The notes under the pieces were generated by a model. It did no database searches, had not been told where the DNA came from, and was given only the letters and a program-made list of their open reading frames with translations. A stretch of 64,000 bases of DNA from Anastrepha obliqua (lineage: Eukaryota > Arthropoda > Insecta > Diptera > Tephritidae). Shown here in pieces: positions 12,401 through 27,400 of the stretch. The stretch lies in assembly GCF_027943255.1 (NCBI RefSeq), contig NC_072895.1, forward strand, positions 40,522,001-40,586,000. Reading direction: 5' to 3'. The translations under genes were made by a program, and so were the position numbers. How positions within the stretch are numbered: position 1 is the first letter of the stretch; the number at the start of each line of letters is the position of its first letter.

Positions 12401-15400
12401 ATGGCAGTGCAGGTGCGTCGACCACGACTCGGACTCAAATGACGAGGCGGTGAGCGACGTATATTCGCCTTAGTGTATTCGCGACATTTGGGCTTGCCAT
12501 TGCGTACCGATGTATTCTCGATGGGTTTGCCGGTGATATCACTGCACCAACAACCTGTATCGCCTAAGCATTGAACGGCTGCATAGGTGCCATCGGTTTT
12601 GCAGCGTGGTATGAATTTTGGTGGATTGCGATATTTGTGCTTGAGAGCGTAATCGCGTGCTTCTTTGCAGGCTAGAAGAGCACAAATGACTCATACAAAT
12701 TTTGTAAGGTGGTAAATTAACTAAAGTTGTAACTCACCTTTGCAGGGTCCACGATATTTGAGACTGACTTGATGGCCGCTGCATTGCACACGCAATAAAT
12801 GACAGCGTGAGGGGTAGGTTTGATCGTCTGTGCCACAAACTGGACGGCCTTTGGTCTCATCGCACTCGCCACCTTTGGCAGCGCATTCGGATATCTATTG
12901 AAAAAATGTAAATGGCGAAGAAGAAATAGTCAAATATTGCAATTTTTGCAAAACAAGAAATTTTAAATTTGATTTTATATTTATCGATACTGTACTAATG
13001 CACTCGTTTCATATAAGGGTTCGATACGTTTACTTGTTAAGATAGACGTATTTTCCTTTATTTTCAAAAAAATTAAACGTAGTTATTCAGCATCGCTACC
13101 GCCTAGCATAAAGTAAATGCTGGGGTAACAATTGTGCGAGGAACGAAAGGTGAAAATTGATGAGTTTTTATTTAATCTTCAAATACCAAGGATGACAGAT
13201 TACCTGGTTTGCTATTTAGCTATGCAAAAAAAAAACATTGTGAGGGAAACTTTGGCTACCATGTCACTTGCGGATTCGCAGCCAAATTTTGCACTATAAT
13301 TTCACATGCATTCACACACTCGTCCAGCGTCCGTTGTGTTTTACGTGGGTGCCTACCGACGTCGGTCACACACTCGTCCAATCAGTCGTTGTTCAAACAA
13401 CGAAGTGTCATTGGTTGATTCTTTTCGTATATCACTAACACAATCTCAGCTTCTCTGTAAGCACACCTCAAGCGAGGTCAGTCCGTCAGCTGGTTCTGTT
13501 AAATTCGAAACTGTGTGGACAGAAGGTGTGGCCAATATCAACTCTCAGCGAATTTGAAAGAATCAGCTGATTGGCTATATTTTAAAAGTATCGTTGAAAA
13601 TGTTGCACATGGCGAGTGTGCTTTATCAAAAACACGGGTCTACGAGTGGTATAAAGCTTTTGCAGAGGGCCGAGAAGTCGTGCAAGATTTGCCCCGATCT
13701 GGTCGCTTAATGGGCGGCTTCAACGGATGAAATCGTCGACAAAGTAAAGGAAAGGGTGCTTGAAAACCATAATTTAAGTTTGAGGGAGGTAGCTTGTGAC
13801 CTTAGCGTGTTCCGCGAATCAAATCGCAACATTTAGCATCATCAATTGGGCATGAGACGCGTGGCTGCTCGACTCGTTCCAAGAGAGCTGAATTTCTTTC
13901 AAAAAATTCATCGGAAGAAGGTGGCTGAAGACATGCTTGAGCAAGTGAATTCGGACCCAACGTTTATCCAGCGCATTATAACAGGTGATGAGACGTGGGT
14001 ATATGGTATTCAGGCGGCTGAATGGCGCTATCCGAAGCCGAAACCCAAACAACCACGTCAAAGTCGGACAAAAATGAAAGTAATCCTACTAGTTTTCTTT
14101 GATTATCATTGTTTTGTGCACTCGGAATTCATTCCAAATGGTTCTACGGTAAATAAAGAATTTTGTTTGGAAGTTATGCGACATTTGAGAGAGAACGTGC
14201 GTAGGAAATGGCCCATTTTGTGGAAAGTAAACTCTTGGATCTTGCACCATGATAATGCGCCGTCTCACAAGACTCCTATTGTGAACACTTTTTGTTACCA
14301 AAAACTCAACAAATAGCATCGAACAACCACTGTATTCACCGGATTTAGCCCCCTTTGACTTTTTCCTTTTCCCAAAACTTAAATTGGCACTCCGCGGACG
14401 CCGCTTTTAGTCGATAGAAGCTATTAAGATGAATTCGTTGAAGGAGCTGAAGAAGATCACTTCAAACTCGTTTAAATGGTGCTTTGATGACTGGAATAAT
14501 TGTGGGAGATTTATTGAACAATTCCCGGTACTTTTTTGCCAGAATATAATTTTGAGAGAAAACTGCATATTCCTTCGGTATAAATTTTTTTCCGTAAAAG
14601 TACTGACCCAATTCAAGTTTGCTTTGCTTCGACATCTGTCACAAAGTAATAGAAGTGTACTGTAAGATATGAAAGTTGACTAAATGGCAGCTTTGCTTCG
14701 CTCGCTTGAGTGTATTTTAAAATTTGACAGCGCTTTGTCGGCCTTTGAAATTTCAGTTATACCCGTCGTTTCATTTTTTCCCACTATTCTGACAGCGTTT
14801 AAAGCTACCATTTGAAATTTTTCAACGTAAAGCAAAGCAAAGCATTTGTAGAAAATTTATTTTTTTTTCTTCTTTTGTTTTTGTAGCATGTGTGTGTTTT
14901 AAAGTTCATTACATGTCCTAACTATTGTAAACGATTGAGAAAAAGGTCTACGGTTAATAGTTTCCTCAAAAAATATGTATTAAAATAAAAAAATCATGAT
15001 GCCAGATTGGTTTTAAGCACCTTAACAACAAACTTTCATTGTAAATTTCTGCAAATTTGGAAACTGACACAATTTTGGTATGTTCCTTCCTTGAAAGAAA
15101 ATATGTACTGCAGGATGATACCAGGTTTGCTATTGAGCTATGGTGAATAAGGAAATTGTGAGGGGAACTTTGGCTGCGACGTCACTTGGTAGATTCGGCA
15201 ATCGAATTCTACACAATCATTTCATATGTGAATACAATCACGCACAAACCAATTCAGACGGCAACGAAATGTTATTGGTTGATTTTTTTCGTATATCACT
15301 AACACAAGCTAAATTTTGTTAAACACATCAAAAGTGACATCAGCCCCTCAGCTGATTCTGTCGAATTCACTCAGAGTCGAAAAACGATCTGCTAAATAGC

Positions 15401-18400
15401 ACAGCTCTAAAAATCTTTTCCCCATGTACTGTAGTTGAGCTCTTGATTTCGTTCACATATTTTCAAGCAGGCCGGGCAAATGCACAACACACACCTCTTC
15501 AATATCAAGTTTTTTCGAGTAATCCGAGCAATATTTCTGATTATTTTGACGTTTTTGTGAGAACATTTTTTTTTTCAGTTTTACAAGTAATTTACACACA
15601 GTGCCAACGTCGCTGAAAAACTAAACAAATGCTGACACATAAAATTGACAAAAACGCGAAAATTTCGAATAAACCTTTGAAGAGTTGAGCTCGAGACCCG
15701 AGTATCTGGAGCTCTACTGGACCCTGGACCCTCACACCCTTTTTGGGTGTTTGGCCGAGCTCCTCCTCCTATTTGTGGTGTGCGTCTTGATGCTGTTCCA
15801 CAAATGAAGGGACCTACAGTTTCAAGCTGACTCCGAACGGCAGATGGGAAGAGCTTTTTCATGGCAGAAATACATTCGGAGGTTTGCCATTGCCTGCCGA
15901 GGGGCGACCGTTATTAGAAAAATGTTTTTGTTAATTTTTGTGTTTCACCGAGATTCGAACCATTCGGCTACGGCTGTTACTGGAAATACTGGCTTTAATA
16001 ACAATTTTCTTCCATAAAAATGATGGTATCTAATCAAGTGAACCGGTGTTTGACCATTCTTGTTAGATTTTTAGTCAAACACTGCTTTGCTCTTGCAACC
16101 TACGTAAAAACAATTCTAATTGAAATTTCTGGTTAGTGGACTTTATTTTTGTGTGGTTTTCGCTCTTTTTGAGCGAACTTCAACTTACTTTCATTTCCCT
16201 GAAAGTTAACCAAAAACTTAGGCTGAATATCTCAGTCCAATGTCTTTTTTTATCAAAGAAAGTGGGAATAACTAGAATTAACTGCAATAAAAGGCTTTGT
16301 AAAAAAACGCTCCAAACAAATTTTTCCTACTGGGTTATTTCATGTGATTGGTTAGTAAGCGATCGTAATCAGTTAAAGAGTAAATTTTCTGTTTATTTAT
16401 TATTTTTATGAATAATAGATATGTATGTTTACATATCGATTGTATAAAGTATTACAATTGTAGAATTCATTAGTCATACATTTAATTTCATTGTTCAGAC
16501 ACACTGATATCTGACTCCCGGTGTGCCAATCCTAATACAGGGGTTTCCAATAAGAACGACTCGAAATGGATTAAACCAAGCTGGGTGTGAGTTATAAACG
16601 AAAAAATATTTTTTTTTCAAAGACCCTATAAATCATCAGGCATGGAGTGTGACCCAGTTCAAATGTCCGCCACGGCACACCACTCATCATGGCAGGAATC
16701 AGAGAGGTCTCAATAGGAAAATTTTAGCGTGCCACCACAGCCTACCAACCTCGCACAGTGCCTATTACAAGACGCTTTAAGAGCCAGTCGACATGCTCCT
16801 ACAACAATAACAATGCAGTAATGTTACAAAAGCACTTATGAAAAGCGTCAACACAACGGGGCAGTTGGTGTCATTTTATTATTACCATAAATATGTTTGT
16901 ATTTATGTATGTATGTATGTTTGTAACAGAATCATATCGTGTTTCTGAATGCATGTCTGCGATATGCGTTAACGCTGTGAAATGGAAGTGTTGCTCATGG
17001 TGTTTACACTGAGCACGCGTCTGAAAAATGCGGACGTTAACGTTGTTGGCAACATACATACATATCTACTCAGCTCATGCTACTGAGTAAGCGACTCATT
17101 AAATGTTTACAAAAATATTGCATTGACAAACTGGTGAGATAAGCTCAAATTAAATCAAAAATAAATCGGGAATTCTCAAACTTCAAATTATAGTTGGATT
17201 ATAATTTGTCTAAAATACCCAAAATTAATTTCTCAAAAAAAAAAAAAAACATAAAAATCAAAATAAAAAAAAAAAAGAAATTCTTAAGCTTCTAATAGCG
17301 GTTGGATTATAATTTCCTCAAAATTTGTTTTTCAGTAAAACAAAAATAAATAAAATAAAAATGAAAAGCAAAATAAAAAAACACGCAGGTTCTTAAACTT
17401 CAAATCATAATTGGAAATACCTAATCGTCTAAAATACCCAAATTTAATTTCTCAAAATAAAAAAATCAAAATCAAAATAAAAAACAATGGAAACATAAAA
17501 GTTTCTAATAGCAGTTGGATTATAATTTCCCCAAAATTTGTTTTTCAGTGAAAAAATGAAGTCGAAAATTCTTAAGGTTTTCTAAAATGCCCAAAATTAG
17601 TTTTTCAAATAAAAAGTAAAAAGTAAGAAGTAAAAATACAAAGTAAAATAAAAGAACAAAATTTGTTTTTCTTGAAAAAAAATTAAATCGAAAATTCTTT
17701 TCTAAAATGCCCAAAATAATTTTTTCAAAATAAAATAAATAAAAAAACGTAAAATCCTAAGCTTCTAATCGCAGTTGCGTTGTAATTTGTGCAAAAAGAA
17801 AAATTCTTAAGCTTCAAATCATTGGATTATAATTTGTCTAAAACACCCAAAATTAGTTAAAAAATAAATAAAATAAAATAAAAATGAAAAGCAAAATAAA
17901 AAAAAAACGCAAATTCTTAAACTTCTAATCGCAATTGGATTATAATTTGTTCAAAATTCTCAAAATAAGTTTTTCAAAAAAACTATAATCGGAGCTTCAA
18001 ATCACGGTTGGGTTTCTTAATCAAATCAACCTGATTATTTTTATCCACTTAATTAATTTAGATTCTGCATAAGTAATCACATACATTTATAATGCACACT
18101 CGTGCACATACATATGTACAGATGTATACTGAACAATTATTTGTAGTTTAACTATTCACACTTGCTTTGAAATGCCTCTCATAAGTATGCACTTAAGCAA
18201 GCACTTAGGCATGCAAGTGTGTGTAGGTGTCGTGATTTAATGCTATGCGCATCCCAATCTAACAATTCACTTAATCTGCGAAATATTATATATCTCAATT
18301 TACAGTCTTAGAGGCGTGTGCTGTAAGCGGCGCTTCTGACGGCATTCAAACGCCACATAAGTATTATGTACATACATACATATGTAGAAAGTCAGACATC

Positions 18401-21400
18401 CATTGCAGTTGCCACTAAGTGCATAATTCAAAGTGACAGTCGCTAATGAAAGCAATGAAATTTTATTCCACGCATGCCTTAGAATTCACATTCCGATTGC
18501 ATATTCAGACGATAGAAAATTAAGGTGCCAGCGCATTTGTGATTAACGTCATCAGCATCAATTAACTCAACGTCTGCCTAGCAAAAATCCCAATAATGTA
18601 TATTTGTTAGTATAATTGGCGCAAAAACTATTTATTAGGTGCGTGCTTGAACTTCTCCTGAAATTTGTAGTGTGCAATTTGAAGTCGCTCTACAACAGCC
18701 GTCTCCCAGCGGTAGATAGCTTTAATGATAAGTTTTTTTTTATAACAGGATTGCACTCGAAGATAAGAATGTTAATGAATGCTGCTCGGCGGCCACTATT
18801 AGATAGTTTTTGTGTCATTTGATGTGTCATCCAACCCCGGGCCAAACTATTGGTAGTTTGTGATAAACCTATTCGATTACTATGCACCGTATTTCAAAAC
18901 CATAATTCCCCCATGAACATTAACACAATGCTTGTCAAGCAACAGCTGCCAAGAGAAAGCAGCTTGACTTTCTGACTAATTTGTCATATATTTTATTGTG
19001 GTAGCCTACGAGTATTAAATACTATTTACTAAACCTTACCAAGTAAACCCAAGAGAAGCTTGAAAATATTGTGAGGACTGTAGCCTCAAACCACAATTAG
19101 ATTATAGTTTGCCTAAAATAAGATTGGAAACTTTTAAGCTTCAAATTAGAATTGGATGATAGTCTGTTTACGTAGGGGTGCATGCATTTGCTGGTTAGCA
19201 CTAACACTTTCGAAATTTCATTAACTTTTTTGCTATTTCGGAGCAGTCTGAGATATTGCAATTTAAGATTTTTTAAAATAAGTAATTAATTTTTAGTATC
19301 GGGCCAGCTAATTCTCGTATTTGTTGTCTGCGGTCCATCTTTTACTGACAAAACTATCCAATAAACAAATTAGCTGTTCACTAACCTGCGTCTGTCACAT
19401 TACAATTTTAATCAGAATTAATTGCGTGATAGACGTATTCGGGGGTATTAGTGGGACCAGCGTGCATTCAATATTGCATGAACGTTTGATATTTGATCTT
19501 GAGAAAAATATTTGTTCCCATACCGCAATAATTAGACAATTGCCCAAAAAATAACTCCTGTCGGTTGGTGTAAAGAAATGTTGAAGAAATTCAGCCACGG
19601 TGGTTCAAAGTACTTCTATAACCTCGTAATAGGTGACGAATCTTGGATCTATGCATATGAGATGGAAGCCAAATAGCAAACAGACAGTGTGGGTGTTCCA
19701 AGACGAGCATAGTCCAACAAAAGTTGCTCGCGAATGAAGCACCTCAAAGCAAGTGTATTTTCGGAAAATCTTGTAATGTCCTAACTGTACCACTAGAGAA
19801 TTTCAATTCAAAAAATAGAATTCTGAGTGGTGCACAACCATTTGTTTGGCAAAAGTTTTCGGTGGATTAAGGAAAATCAACCGCTGAAGACGAATCATCC
19901 TTTACCAAGCCAAACTCTCTCCTATCGGCTCACACAAGAGAGTTTTTGAAGAAGAATCAAAAGATCGAACTAATGGACCATCCACTTTACAGCCCTGATT
20001 TGCCACCTAATGATTTCTTTTCAAAAATAAAATGCGAGGTTAACGTTTTTCAACGCATACATACTTCTGAGTGGCAAAAGAACTTTGAAAATTGGTTAAA
20101 ACGAAAACAGAAGTATATTGACTTCCAAGGGAATATTTTGAAAATCAATACAGTCATTTTCATTATTGTTTTACTGTGTTTTCATTATTGGGCGCGAAAC
20201 CCTTTTTTGTTTTCCATTAAAAAAAAATTGGAATTTTTTAAGTTTCAGTTAATCACAGCTGGATGGGACTACGCGCTATGAATACATGAGGTGCGTGAAC
20301 ACAAAACGGTTACAGGCTTTTTCCATGGATCAATGGTTTCAGTTTCGCATAAATGCATTTAGATATGAAAAAAGCTATTCGCAAGATATGTGACACATTG
20401 GCCAAGCTTTCATTTGCCAACTTCAACATAGTGTTTGGCGATTTCCAATAGTAACCCGTTTGATTTGGCACCACTTCATAACCGATGACGAAACATTGAC
20501 TCAAAATAGCACACTTAAAAGTAGTATTTCCATAGATTGGTCAGCATAAAGTGCCATTAACACATAAATTATACACTCCAATTTCTCCCATAGGTAACCC
20601 ATAAAGTATGTATTAGTTCAATTTTCAGCTACGGCAGTACAAATTGACGCTCCCCGCGGCATTGCCGAGAGCCAAATGCGGAAACATTTAACGCAGAGTT
20701 TGTCTGTACTTAAAGGGACAGATACCTGTAAAATTTCGAAAAAAAAGTTTTTTATATTATTTCAATGTGTAAATAAACTGTATGCCAATTTTGAAAAAAT
20801 TTATTTTAAATAATATATTTTTAATAATTTTAATGAAAATCAGGGAAGATATGGCCGTTTACAGGTATCTGTCCCCTTAAGAAATATATAAAGGAAGAAA
20901 AGTAACATATGTAGATGTAAGTGCATTGGAAATGTAAAATATGTGTATAAAAATAATTTTTAATATCAATTAAGCCACATTGATTTCCATGGATGGTGAA
21001 GGGCCTAATCGGTAAAGTAAACGAAAAATACCAAGCTGAGCTTGCCGGTCAACAAGACTATGACGAAAATATTCCGTTTTGAGATTCCCGAGGTGTCATT
21101 CACATCGATTACCTTGAAAAAGGTGAAACGATTACCGTTGTATGTAGTATATTGAGACAAGCTCCTGGATCCTGCAGTTTTATGCCGCCTACTAACGGTT
21201 GGATGGTTTTTCTCACATATGGCAGAAACGCACTCGAACTCGTGCTAGTGATAGTCGAGGGCTAAGCGGGCTAGTGCTAATGATAAGGGCTAAAATTTGA
21301 AGCGACTTATTTCATATACCCAGACGGCTTTTAACTTGTGACCAAACGTATTGCAGCCCCACTAGGAAATACTCACTGTTAGCTACGACCTTCGCCTCGT

Positions 21401-24400
21401 AGTCTGTCAAAAAATAAGAATTAAATAACGAAATGGTGAACTTACAATATCTATGACTTGAAACGAAAAAACATTATATTTACAACATTTCGGGTGTTTT
21501 TGTTTTAGCTGCATAAGAACTATCCGTATCCATAACTTTGTTTTCACAGCTGAAAATGGTAAACTTTGTTGACATTTCTGTTCAATAAGGTTTGGTAAGT
21601 CATCATGAATCGTTTAACAACAGAATAACACTTCCGAGTTGCGGAAATTTACTTTGAAAAAAAGCTAATAAATAATTCTGTTCGCGAAGCTCATAGAGCA
21701 AAGTGTTGAAGAAGAAGCCAAATTTTCGATTCGTCGTCGGTCTCAACTTGTTGGCCTTATAAAATACAGCTCGAGCAAGAATTTAATCCAAATGACCGTC
21801 GTTTGTGTCGCATTTTTGCTGATTGGGCTCATTTAGATTTATTATTAAGACCAGTTGGATACTCAAAAAAAATGCAATGAAATTATCTACCGGGTTATAA
21901 TAAAAAAGACGAAGCTTCTCTAACATATTGTTGCTGTTTTTTATCATATTATCATTTAAACTTCTCAAGCTCCTAAAAAAACACACGACATGCGAAAATT
22001 TATATATAGGGTGAGCCACGTAAAATTTGCTTTTTGAATCGGCTATAAAAAAAAAAATCAATATTTTTTCAAACTTTTTTTTTTTTTTTGAAGATTGAAC
22101 ATTGTCATTTATGAATGAAAAATAATATCGTTTAAATGACTGCCACGACTGGCTTTACAGCAGGCCATTCGATCAACCCAATTTTTAAGCACATTTTCGA
22201 TTGTTTTGTTTGGGCTCCAATTTCATGAATGGCAACTTTAATTTCGTGCTTTAAAGCATCAATCGTCTCTGGATGGTTCGCATAGCATTTGTCCTTAGAG
22301 GCTCCCCACAAGAAATAGTTCAACGGGCTTAAATCACAGCTCCGAGGCGGCCAATTGAAATCGGAATTCAAAAACGGTAGCCAAAAAGTTCGAGTGTAAC
22401 TTTGGCAGTGTGACAAGTTGCACCGTCCTGTTGAAAAAAAATATCGTCCATGTCATCCTCCTCAATTTTTGGAAACAAAAACTCGTTGAACATGTCAGGG
22501 TAACGCTCGCCATTTACTGTAACCGCGGAAGAAGAAGAAGACTCACCATTTTGGAAATAGGTTTTCAATATTTCCCAATTTTGTTCAAGAGTATAGCGTT
22601 TTCGTAAGTGTCAAACCTTTAAGTAAACCATGAACACATTTGACATGTCATTTGTGTTACCATTCTCAAAAAAATAGGTGGTTCAAAAAGCAAACGCTAT
22701 ATGGCCCACCCTGTATGTATTTAAGTATTAAGAACAAAAAAGACAACAAGAAAAAATCAAATGGCACGCAAAGGCACTGAAGTGTTGATTGCACGCTAAA
22801 ATATTTCAATTGAAAATTAATAGAGTTCCTCACGAGTTGACGCCGTTAAAAATATGCATACATACGAATATATGTGTACATGAAGTTGAGTAGGGATGCA
22901 AAAATTCAAGTGGCATGCATTAAAACACTCGCATATAAATATGTACACTTTAAATTTTTTTATAAAAAATTGTACAAAAAGTACAAAGTTTCAAAGTTCA
23001 CTGGGTGCTCCTTTCCTCAACAGCCTGGGGCAGTGCTCCAATCGAAATCCCATCAATCTTTCCGGTTACATCAACAGCTCTAGTTGGCTGTAGATATCTG
23101 CCCGTTGGAGGTTTCATAATGGCCAAAACGGCACTTAGTGCGACTTAGGAAGTGCCAGGCTGGTACTTCAACCATTTCACCTATGGCACCTACCTCTAAA
23201 GCTCCAAGGTTTGTACAAAATTCGCAAAAAATTGACAAATTCACAAAAAATTGTCAGGCGAGTTTTTAACTTTTAAATCAGCATTTTTAGAATTTTTTTT
23301 TTTTGCCCATTGAATTTTAGTACAATATAAAAAAGTGTAACAGTAACTCAAGTAACTGCAAAATACCGTTGATTTTTGACTATTTTTTTACGCTGCAGTG
23401 GGACGCCTTTTCTTCTACACAAAGTACTGTACTCGAAATTGTTTATATGACTAAGGAACCCACGTCTCGAGGTGGACATACTTCGGATTTTATATTCTAT
23501 ACTTTCAACAACAATGTTTTTTGCTAGAACTGGGTTTTTTTCTTCAAAACTCAAATTAACTAATCTTAATGGAGCACCCTTATGACTTTTTAAAGTAGAT
23601 AACTACAAGCAGAAAAGTATTTTTTTCACTGCCCAATATTTAGTCACGGCCTTCTGGCTGAAAAATCAGTAGTCCTAAGCTGGCTATGCTTCTTAGGGTC
23701 AATTTCTCAGTGCATATTTAACTCTGCTTTTCAAATAAACTAAGTTTAAGCCCTCAATTTTTCAGGGATAGACCTATTTTAACCATAATTCACCATACGA
23801 GTAGTTAAACTAGCATTGAAAAACTAGCCCTTACTTCAAACCGCGTGTTTTCCTTGCAGGGCTTTTACACATTCATCTACCTGCCCATCTCTATTGTATA
23901 CACACATACTCGTATAGGTGCATAAAATTTTGTACAAGTATGCATGCACGCTATTATTGTATCGCCGGTACATAAGTAAATCATTTTTGGCGGACACTTC
24001 AGAAGAAGGCAATATAAAAAACAAAACAAGAAACACAAAAAAAAAGAAAATACGAAGCCAAATCCATAACATGAAGAAAAGGGTCGGCCACTGATTATCA
24101 GCTTTTATGTGTCCTTTTCTTTGCAGTAACTTTTTGTTTGTTATTTTCGACCAATCTACCAGACTGCTTGCCGCTGTTACGGCCACTGCACTGCCACTGC
24201 ACTGCCACATTGTCGCTTAGATGACTCTTTGGAAAGTACAAGTAAACATATCTCTTTTTTCTTTTCTTTCTTTATTTTTCATATTGCCGCTAAGCCCTCT
24301 GTAGCAGAGAACTAAATGGTGAGAAAGTTATCCTAAATATTATAGTTTGTGGTCACATCGATTAAAGGTATTTTGTGTTTCCTTTTTTTCGCTCCTTTTG

Positions 24401-27400
24401 TAAGTTGAAGTGGTTGCATTGTCTGCCGACAACTACGTAATTGGATGTCAATGTTACTGTGGGTATTATGTTCATAACCGTTGGCATCGGCATAACCAGC
24501 GAGAAAGACAAACCAAACTAATGAAGTATGTTTCTAGTTCGCAACTAGTGGTATTCGAAGTAGTTTAATATGAGTAGGTAGGTCTTTTTATTAGCTAGAA
24601 ATGGCGAAAAGAGATGGAAAGAATTATAAAGCTATATTGTTTCTTACATTTTCTTCAACATTTTTTTACTCACTAGAATTTCTCTACTTAATAAGCTCAA
24701 TGCTCCCTATTTTTGTTTACTGGTTATTTTATTTATGTTTCAACCTCGCTAAATATTCTATACAAAAGTACTTGATATTTACTATAGCTTTTTTGCCACC
24801 TCCGTACGGTGATCTTCGAGCTGTTGGCCGATATGGCAGGCTCAAGCAAGTTACAGCTACGTTTCCACGACAGTCGGTTCTAGGCTATGTATTTAAATTT
24901 ATATATTCTCATAGACTCAGAATTGAAAAATTTGTGCGTCTTCCTAATGCTTGCAGTGTCTTCCAGACGGAAGAGTAATATCGCTTTTTTTCGGATTGCC
25001 AAACCGCAATCCAGGCAACATCAACTTATAAACTGGTGGAACAAAGTAGGAATAGCTTTACTACCGCGAGTGAAAATCATAACTTTACCTTAATCTGGTT
25101 CTCGAGATATCGGAACATTACAGGTAACAGAAAAACAGATGAACTGGCAAGAGGTAAATCTGCCATGAGTAACGTTCTTGCATAATCGGTATTCACATCA
25201 CTGGGTGCAATCAAGAATACAATTTCCTCAAAATACCTCCGAATCGCGCATTGTGGATGGATAGACCAAACGACAGGCAAAATTAGCAGAACAAACAAAC
25301 GTCAACATTGATAAACATGAAACGACGGGACGAATGGAGACTCACGGCAGTCATAACTAGCTTTTGATCTATCGGGAAACAAGCCGCAAAAATTGGTCCC
25401 CCACAGCACTCACTGTTACAGTTGTAAACAACCATTTCCTCTGTGAATGCCCTGCCCTATTTCAGGAGAGAATGTCAGCCCTGGGCAAACCACTGTTCGA
25501 GAGTATCGAACACTTGTCTGGCTTAAACGTCAACAACCTAATAAGGTTCACAGACTCGATATAGTCATCTGTAATTAACCCCTATACAAGTTGGTAGCGA
25601 GGATGTGGCAACAAAATGGTGCGGAAGCGCTAGTTGGATTCCGAATAAATCTTCAGTTCAACAAACCAACCGGTTCTATGACTTATACGATCCAGATTTG
25701 TAACCAAACAAGGACTGTCACTCCAGCAGCATTCCCCGTACATACATATATAGGAAATATGTATGCTGCTACAACAACAACAACTATCTATCCACAGGTA
25801 TTGTGCATAAATAAAGTACTCTGCAAAATATCATCCTACCTCTTTCAGTAACCATTACGCCGTTCTGGTCGCGTTTGCCCTAAACTTCCAACAACGCAGT
25901 TTAATGCAGCCCACATGCCACAGCCTTCATGAATCCCAAAAAGTAGATTTTTTACTTTTAAAAGTATCTGGAAAAGTTGAGGCAATCCCCCACGTCAATC
26001 ATTTCTTCTTTCTCGTATTCGCAGACTCTATCTGCATTCGGTGGCATAAAAACTGTGGGTCCCGCCGTTGATGGAACAACGTCAAGAGGCATACCACAAA
26101 TTACAGCAGGAGCCCCACAAACACCCAAATGAAATAAACGCCTTCTTCTAACGGTCTCTCTAATACATAAGAAATGACTCGTTTCTCAATAGAGCCATCT
26201 AGTACCGCATAGAATACTTTCCGGTTTGTATCCATTCATTAGACCTGGATCGAAGAAAACTTCCAGCTTCCGTCCTCAAGTTTCAAGAAACAGTTGAGAA
26301 GTGTTTCACAAAGGCGAAGTCGCAAAAGCCGAGTGAAGTAACGAAATAAACCTGCATTGTAATAGTTCTGTGCCTATTACACCAGAATAATATCAGTGAC
26401 AGTTGAATTTTCTACAGGGTATGTATGAGTGAATGCTTGTATGTGTATGTTAGCAGGCTACAATCTTATTACAACACATCTACATACACATACACATGTA
26501 TATGTCTTTCCCTCGGTCTGTCCACCTGAACTGCAACAAGTTAAGAATATGCATTTTTCTACATCATAAGAAGAAACTAACCAATAAATAAAATTGAAAA
26601 TAAATAAAAAAATAGTATAAAAGAGCGAACCTACATAAATGCATACACTCATACACATGGGTATTTGTGCATATGTACATAAATAAGTAGGTACCGAAAA
26701 GTACCTACAATACCGTGCACATTTAGCCACTGGAGCAATTCATGATGAGCAGCATAGCAGGCAGTGGCTGTGAGATCGTTTAATGGTCAAAATTGTCTGA
26801 CTTAATTCTGCTTATGCTTGCAGCGTAGCAGAATGACGTCGACTTATGTAGCAGCTGAATATCATGTGCCGACAATGGGCTGTGGAGATTCTTCTGTCGG
26901 TGAGTTGGTCGTTCAGTCTGTCAGGCGGCAATCGAACGGCTGCCTGGTCGGCTGACCGGCTATGCATTTGTTCGGACGAGCAAGCGGCTGGTCGTTCGAC
27001 TTGAAAATAGCACTCAGGTGTTCCAAACTGTTGTGGCAGACAATTTGTAGCCGTCACCAAAAGAGTTCGAAATTAACACACACACACACATAGATGGCAT
27101 CATATGTATGTGTAAACATACATACGAATCAAATTTGCTGAGAATACTTGGAATTTTTAAGTGTTTTCTTAGGATTTACACCATTCCACCTCAAACACCT
27201 ACATAAATACCCGCACGCTTACCTACATACAAGCAAATGTTCGCCGCTGCTAGTGTTTTATTTATGTATGTGCATAAGTATGTATGTAGGTACTTTTTGA
27301 TTCTATCTTCAGCGTTTTGATTTGCGTGAGTTTGTGTTTTCCTTTTTTGATATTTTTTACTTTCCTTTATTTTTATGTATGTATGCACATACGAGTACAT

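Noticed and set aside
24601..24978. 125-codon plus-strand frame as a membrane protein
   Set aside because: Hydrophobic content comes from T-rich AT DNA. No splice sites, no signal of coding bias and no family.
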